Origin: Siphonodentalium dalli
Lineage: Eukaryota > Mollusca > Scaphopoda > Gadilida > Siphonodentaliidae
NCBI GenBank assembly: GCA_032622095.1
Contig: CP136069.1
Location: 158,089,043-158,153,042 of the forward strand
Reading direction: 5' to 3'
Length of the DNA stretch: 64,000 bases
A model generated the notes under the pieces. The model was not told the DNA's origin. It searched no databases and worked only from the letters and a program-made list of their open reading frames with translations. Of the stretch, positions 59,643 to 64,000 are shown one piece after another (within the stretch, counting starts at the first letter, position 1; every line of letters begins with the position of its first letter). A program made the position numbers and the translations under genes.

Positions 59643-60535
59643 TATAACTGAACAATTTCTATTTTGCCACATGTTGTAACGGAAATTTGCTCTGGTGGGA
59701 ACGACAAAAGCTGCTATTATTTTATATGTTACTGGTGGGATGCGCATTATATACAAGGTGGTAAGAATAATATATATACATATACACAGAAGAAGAAAGC
59801 ATATGGCGGTAGTCGCTATATTTTCCATCTTCAGTCCTCGTTATAAAGTCATGTTCATATAAATCAGCATACATGTATTTGAAGATGTCAAATAATGAAT
59901 GTGTCAGTTACAATGGCGCTCAACTTGGGGAAAGGATACTGTAATACATTAAAGTCAATGGAGCGATAAGGAATGAGGAAAGTTTAAATGCTTAAGCAAT
60001 AGCAAAGGTCAATCTGAAGAGTCATATTAATGCTGACAGTAGGGTGTGCTGAATTAATTACTCATTTAAAATATATATATTTTAGACATTGTTTTTAGCT
60101 TGGATACTCTATTTGTCCAGCGTCTTAACGCTTCCATTACTGGAGATTCATGAAATTTTACGAAAATCCTGTCCCATAGGCAGCCTCGCATATATAAGAG
60201 AATGTACTAGCTTACAAGGTCAATGCACATACTGTTAGGTCAATGTATTCTCTTATATACTTATATATGGCACAGGGTTTTCGCAAAATTTCAGGAAACT
60301 CCAGTCATGGACGGGTTAGGATGATAGAAGAGATCAAGTCTCCAAGCAGGAAAACAATTTTTTACAATAGATTTTTTTTAAATTGTATCGCCTCGGACTC
60401 CACGGCTTCATGTGTTCGTTATTGTCCAGTGATCCACTGATATCATCCAAAAGTGATATAATGATAACCTAGTGTCAATTTGGGAACACCATTTCCGGAT
60501 TAGTCATCTCCGGTGTAAACCTCCTAGTTTAAACC
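59643..60535. repeat. 0.9-kb unique segment, copy 2 of 2
   Basis: The counterpart of 56,284-57,185 with a few small indels (for example near 59,717 and 60,070). Confidence 0.9.
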
Positions 60536-60850
60536 TGGTTTAAACCTACATTGGCGGTCCAGCCAAACCGGGGCTAAGGCGGCGTTCATGTTGTTCAGTA
60601 CCAACTAATTGACAACTCGATTTGGTCATATGAGCATACAGCCAAACTACCCTGTTACCTATCGGACCAAAAGGCCGACCGATATAATGGTTATTGACAT
60701 GTCATAAATTATTGCTAACGCGTGCACGCTCATTGGATTTATTCATTGAGACATAGGTATCGCTAACGGACCATTAATCTGACCTCTTTGTTTGTTTCAA
60801 TCAATCTGACAAAGCCCATGTCTCTCAACACGATTTTCACGCGCTGTTTA
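60536..60850. other. no feature recognised
   Basis: Non-repetitive sequence after the duplicated block, no ORF of note. Confidence 0.4.
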
Positions 60851-61386
60851 TCACTGTGTTTGTGATAGATTTTCTGCAAGATCCTTTACCCGCAAAGACA
60901 AAAGTTGGTGTCATTACATGTATATATGTATATATTACAGGGTATGGGAGCTGTCTATATGTATGTCCGTTTGTCTGTTCTAAAACTGATTTAAAATAGA
61001 AAATTTTAATTAAAACAAAACATTGTGTTGTTAAATTGAGTAAGGAGTTGTATCTAACAAGAAACAATTATTTAAAATTTATATTAATATTTGTTTGTTT
61101 TAAATTTAATTAATTTTATCACTTTGTTTGTGATAGATTTTCTGCAAGATGCTTTACCCGCAAAGTCAAAACTTGGTGTATTTACATGTATATATGTATA
61201 TATTACAGGGTATGGGAGCTGTCTATATGTATGTCCGTTTGTCTGTTCTAAAACTGATTTAAAATAGAAAATCTTAATTAAAAAAATAAATTGTGTTGTT
61301 AAATTGAGTAAGGAGTTGTATCTAACAAGAAACAATTATTTAAAATTTATATTAATATTTGTTTGTTTTAAATTTAATTAATTTTT
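60851..61386. repeat. 268-bp tandem duplication
   Basis: Unit 1 starts at 60,851 (TCACTGTGTTTGTGATAGAT) and unit 2 at 61,119 (TCACTTTGTTTGTGATAGAT). They are about 95% alike and end in 'gttttaaatttaattaattt'. The two minus-strand frames (60,837-61,067 and 61,084-61,335) are copies of each other and have no domain. Confidence 0.9.
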
Positions 61387-61476
61387 TTTAATTAAGATGT
61401 TCAAATGATCAAAATGTGCGCAAATGTGACGCAGGCTCCAGTCGCACGAAGGGGATTAAGCTCTGACGCTGAATAA

Positions 61477-61800
61477 AGTCTCCATAATCGAGTCAATCCT
61501 GGACCAAGAGGAGTGTACACCAGAAGCGGCAACCATGCAGAGGCACGGCTTTTAATAAAGGAATATATTACATTCGTTTTTTGTCAAAGTATTAAATTTT
61601 CCGCCATGCAGAAAATCAAAAAGTTCCCATGTTTTGAACTGGTGGAATATTATGTCAAAATTAAAACGTTGAACCCTTCAAATGAATTCGTAGACACCAG
61701 TACACCAGTATTTGTGATTGCCACAAGCCAAAACAAAAAACTCCCACAAGATAGTTGTAAAAATCATATTGAGAGATATCTGTATTACCTCCAAGTATAG
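61477..61800 (+). CDS. candidate exon with an HAE motif (deaminase-like?), unidentified
   Basis: After TAA at 61,474 the frame is open to TAG at 61,798: NPGPRGVYTRSGNHAEARLL then IKEYITFVF and a hydrophilic C-terminal part with PVFVIATSQNKKLPQDSCKN. A His-Ala-Glu after a Gly/Asn turn, followed by a helix, is how the first zinc motif of the cytidine-deaminase fold looks, as in metazoan AID/APOBEC-like proteins. The second motif (P-C-x2-C) is absent, so either it is in another exon or the match is chance. 'caa|gtatag' at the end could be a weak donor. Confidence 0.35.
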   Translation, partial: SLHNRVNPGPRGVYTRSGNHAEARLLIKEYITFVFCQSIKFSAMQKIKKFPCFELVEYYVKIKTLNPSNEFVDTSTPVFVIATSQNKKLPQDSCKNHIERYLYYLQV

Positions 61801-62024
61801 GAGAGATCGATACACATGACATATAAATACAGTTGGATTAAAGTGGGCTCCCCTGACCAATGTCGTGGGCCGTTATGTACAAGTATGGAGAGGTGTTGGA
61901 AACCACGAGAGTGAAGCATATATGCATTTGAATGTTCACAACAGCTTTTGTTGCTGGAAAATCTGATTTGTCCAACAGATATGACAGTTAGTCGTTACAA
62001 CATGCGTGGGTGTTGAGAAGATAA

Positions 62025-62580
62025 TTACATTGGACGAGACACGGGTTGCTGTACGCCATTCCTTATCATTGTGCTGAGAACGTACAGGAACTTCACAGAA
62101 TATAGTACTAGTTCCTTGAGGCAGTGAGATATGTGTTCTGTTAGGGTTTCCAGAGAACTTCCGAGGAGGGTTGCTACCAGGTCATCTCTGGCTAACGACG
62201 CAAGGTGAAAATATTCGGGTATGCCGAAACGAGAGATAATCCCTTCCCAAAAAGAGTTTATAATAATGAGTGCGGCTGGAGAAGAGCATACGAACATGGC
62301 GTGGTTGATTTCGTTCGAGTACACTTCGCTGCAGAGATGACACACTAAATTGTTGGCATAGGTAGTCCTGTTGAGAAGCAGTACTAAGTTTTTGAGATAT
62401 TTCAACATGTGAGCGTTTCCATGGAGAAGTGTCCAGACTGCCCAGTTTGATAGGGGATTATTAGGGTGAACTTTCCACAGAATTCGCAAGGATGGATCGG
62501 ACGAAACTTTGGTCTGCCACGATTGTTTGGCAATTCTATCAATTCTAAACCGCGATGAAGAAAAGACGGATTTTTCATCT
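62025..62580 (-). pseudogene. LINE ORF2 C-terminal zinc-knuckle fragment
   Basis: Minus-strand frame 62,025-62,489, extended upstream to ~62,580 (RIDRIAKQSWQTKVSSDPSL). It includes LSNWAVWTLLHGNAHMLKYL, YANNLVCHLCSEVYSNEINH and AMFVCSS, the C-x2-C ... H-x4-C zinc-binding tail that follows the reverse transcriptase in many LINEs. No RT precedes it on this strand. The + strand remnant to the right carries the same region at ~63,915-63,997, so this is a second copy in inverse orientation. Confidence 0.7.
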
Positions 62581-62669
62581 CAAGTTTAGCCTATGTAAAG
62601 CTGGTTTAGCTGGACTGCCGAATTAGATGTTTTAGTTGCCGATTTAAGCTTATAAAACGCTTATAAAAT

Positions 62670-64000
62670 CTCATATGCACAAGACAACAACTCTAAACTT
62701 TTTGTAGCGTTGTTGGACTCCAAAATGGCATTCGATAAAGTGTGGCACAATTGCCTCCTGTTCAAATTCATGCGCCTTGGCTTCTCTACGCTATATATAG
62801 TGATATCACGAGCCGAGTGCGGTATAACGGTTGCCTGTCAAACTCTTTCAGTATAGGACAAGGAACTAAACAAGGAGATCCTTTCACCTTTCTGCTACCT
62901 CGTGTATATCGACGTGCTTCTCAAATCCATAACGACCACTCGGATGGGACTATCCATAAACGGCGTCTCTTGTGTCGCACCAACAACGGCAGACGACATC
63001 AGCTTAATATCTCTTTCTAAATCAGGTCTAGATAGCCTTCTGGACATATGTTACAAATATAGCATCAAGTGGCGTTTTTTCTTTTACCAGAGCATACAGA
63101 AAGTATTCATCTTGACATAGTTCAGAATAAATTTGCAAACGGACGAACACAAGGGCACATTGTATCTTCAAAACTACGGAAAACATTTTTCTCCATTGCA
63201 CGGAAAGCAAACACTTCTTATCTGACACCGGCATCCCTGCGAGAAATTCTAAAATGTGTAGTGTTGCCGAAAGCTCTGTATGGTTGCGAGTTGTTCCCGC
63301 TGGAATACTCGTCAAGTCTCCCCATCATGGAGAGGTCACTTCGGACTAGTGCAAAAGTATACAAACACTCCCGAAGAGAGCTAGCACAAGATTATCGCTT
63401 GGATTACTAGGAATAATGCCAATAGAACAGCAAATACACATAAGAAAACTCTGCTTCCTTGGCAACCTCATCCACCTGCCCATGCATCACCAAACTCCAC
63501 TTATATTGTTTCTTCTTAGGGCTCACCAACAACATCTCTTCAATGGATCTACATCAGGATTCACTCAAGAAATATTCCAGCTCCTTACCAAGTACGGCCT
63601 AATCGACAATCTTTTCACTTTATGGACGAAGGGGCGTTTCCATCAAATGGTGCATGGAAGGCATTAGCAAAAGACTCCGTATTGCATTCCTATTCCAACT
63701 CTTGGCTTTCAGCGGTTGTGTCCGATCCACTGCTGAAAGTACTGTCCTTGACCCATCGCAATCCGCTTAAGGAGTAGAAGCTATGGGACAAACTGCAGTT
63801 TATAGGCGCACAACACTCCGTAAAGTACACAAATATGATACGACTACTGAACCGAACTATTCGTCAACAATTATGTATGCTGTGGTTCTCCATGATGTAC
63901 GAAAATGAACTGATGCACATAATGTTCTCCTGCTAGTCTCATCTGTTAATATCTGCACGGAATCAATACTGGGAGTACATTATCAACCACTGTGGAATAC
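62670..64000 (+). pseudogene. LINE ORF2 remnant: reverse transcriptase to zinc tail, continues past the window
   Basis: In order over several frames: LFVALLDSKMAFDKVWHNCL (RT motif with catalytic Asp), VRYNGCLSNSFSIGQGTKQG, LVYIDVLL, TADDISLISLSKSGLDSLLD (A-D-D of motif C), then LREILKCVVLPKALYGCELF and, at 63,416-63,667, IEQQIHIRKLCFLGNLIHLP with FTQEIFQLLTKYGL. Near 63,915-63,997, HIMFSC and ISARNQYWEYIINHCG match the minus-strand fragment at 62,025. At least four frame changes make it inactive. Confidence 0.8.

Noticed and set aside
53056-59828. Minus-strand ORFs of 100-549 codons rich in Phe, Cys, Leu, Ser, Tyr
   Set aside because: They are the 22-bp minisatellite read in three stop-free frames. 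All three frames are open at once and there is no promoter, start context or domain.
60837-61335. Two similar minus-strand ORFs suggesting a duplicated gene
   Set aside because: They lie in a 268-bp tandem duplication of AT-rich sequence; no domain, and the similarity is explained by the duplication.

Overview
The window looks like repeat-rich, AT-rich, gene-poor animal DNA. A marine lophotrochozoan, most likely a mollusc, is my inference. The reasons are intron-split phase-1 extracellular exons (a PAN/apple exon and a Ser/Thr-rich stalk with a membrane tail of a type I recall from molluscan cell-surface proteins), many TIR elements of TA and TTAA type, LINE remnants, and a vertebrate-type TTAGGG interstitial telomere tract. 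I see no complete ordinary gene, rRNA or functional tRNA, and nothing prokaryotic.

Layout: 1-4.6 kb holds small TIR elements that share a 76-bp palindrome, a short tandem array and a 215-bp hairpin. 4.7-6.6 kb holds two convergent partial genes: a membrane-tail exon on + and an unknown exon on -. 8-12.6 kb and 25.2-27.1 kb are arrays of one degenerate ~430-bp repeat in opposite orientations, with an interstitial telomere tract and a perfect 42-bp-arm hairpin in the first. 13-14.35 kb is another ~430-bp tandem repeat, and 14.5-17.05 plus 18.6-19.15 kb is a simple-motif satellite. 21.0-21.3 kb, 24.0-24.3 kb and 62.0-64.0 kb are decayed LINE fragments.

The centre, 30,550-44,102, is one 13.55-kb LTR retrotransposon of Ty3/gypsy type with 363/355-bp LTRs and a 4-bp target duplication (GAGT). 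It lies inside an inverted paralogue of the 4.7-6.6 kb block, so 4.7-6.6 kb preserves the empty site. Besides Gag, protease, RT, RNase H and integrase it carries modules not usual for such elements: a ComEA-like helix-hairpin-helix at the Gag N terminus, a PHD finger after the integrase, and a third coding region with a C2H2 finger and a TatD-family nuclease whose metal ligands are all still visible. The copy is dead (stops, frameshifts, an internal 0.65-kb tandem duplication, a nested MITE), but the layout suggests an element that brought its own chromatin reader and a second nuclease.

Right of it, 44.4-52.2 kb contains the paralogous membrane-tail exon, a PAN/apple exon in compatible splice phase on the same strand, a possible signal-peptide exon on + and another terminal exon on -. 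53.1-60.5 kb is two large arrays of a ~22-bp minisatellite, each followed by a copy of the same 0.9-kb unique segment. The long open frames read through these arrays are artefacts. 60.85-61.39 kb is a 268-bp tandem duplication, followed by a short ORF with an HAE motif and an inverted pair of LINE remnants.
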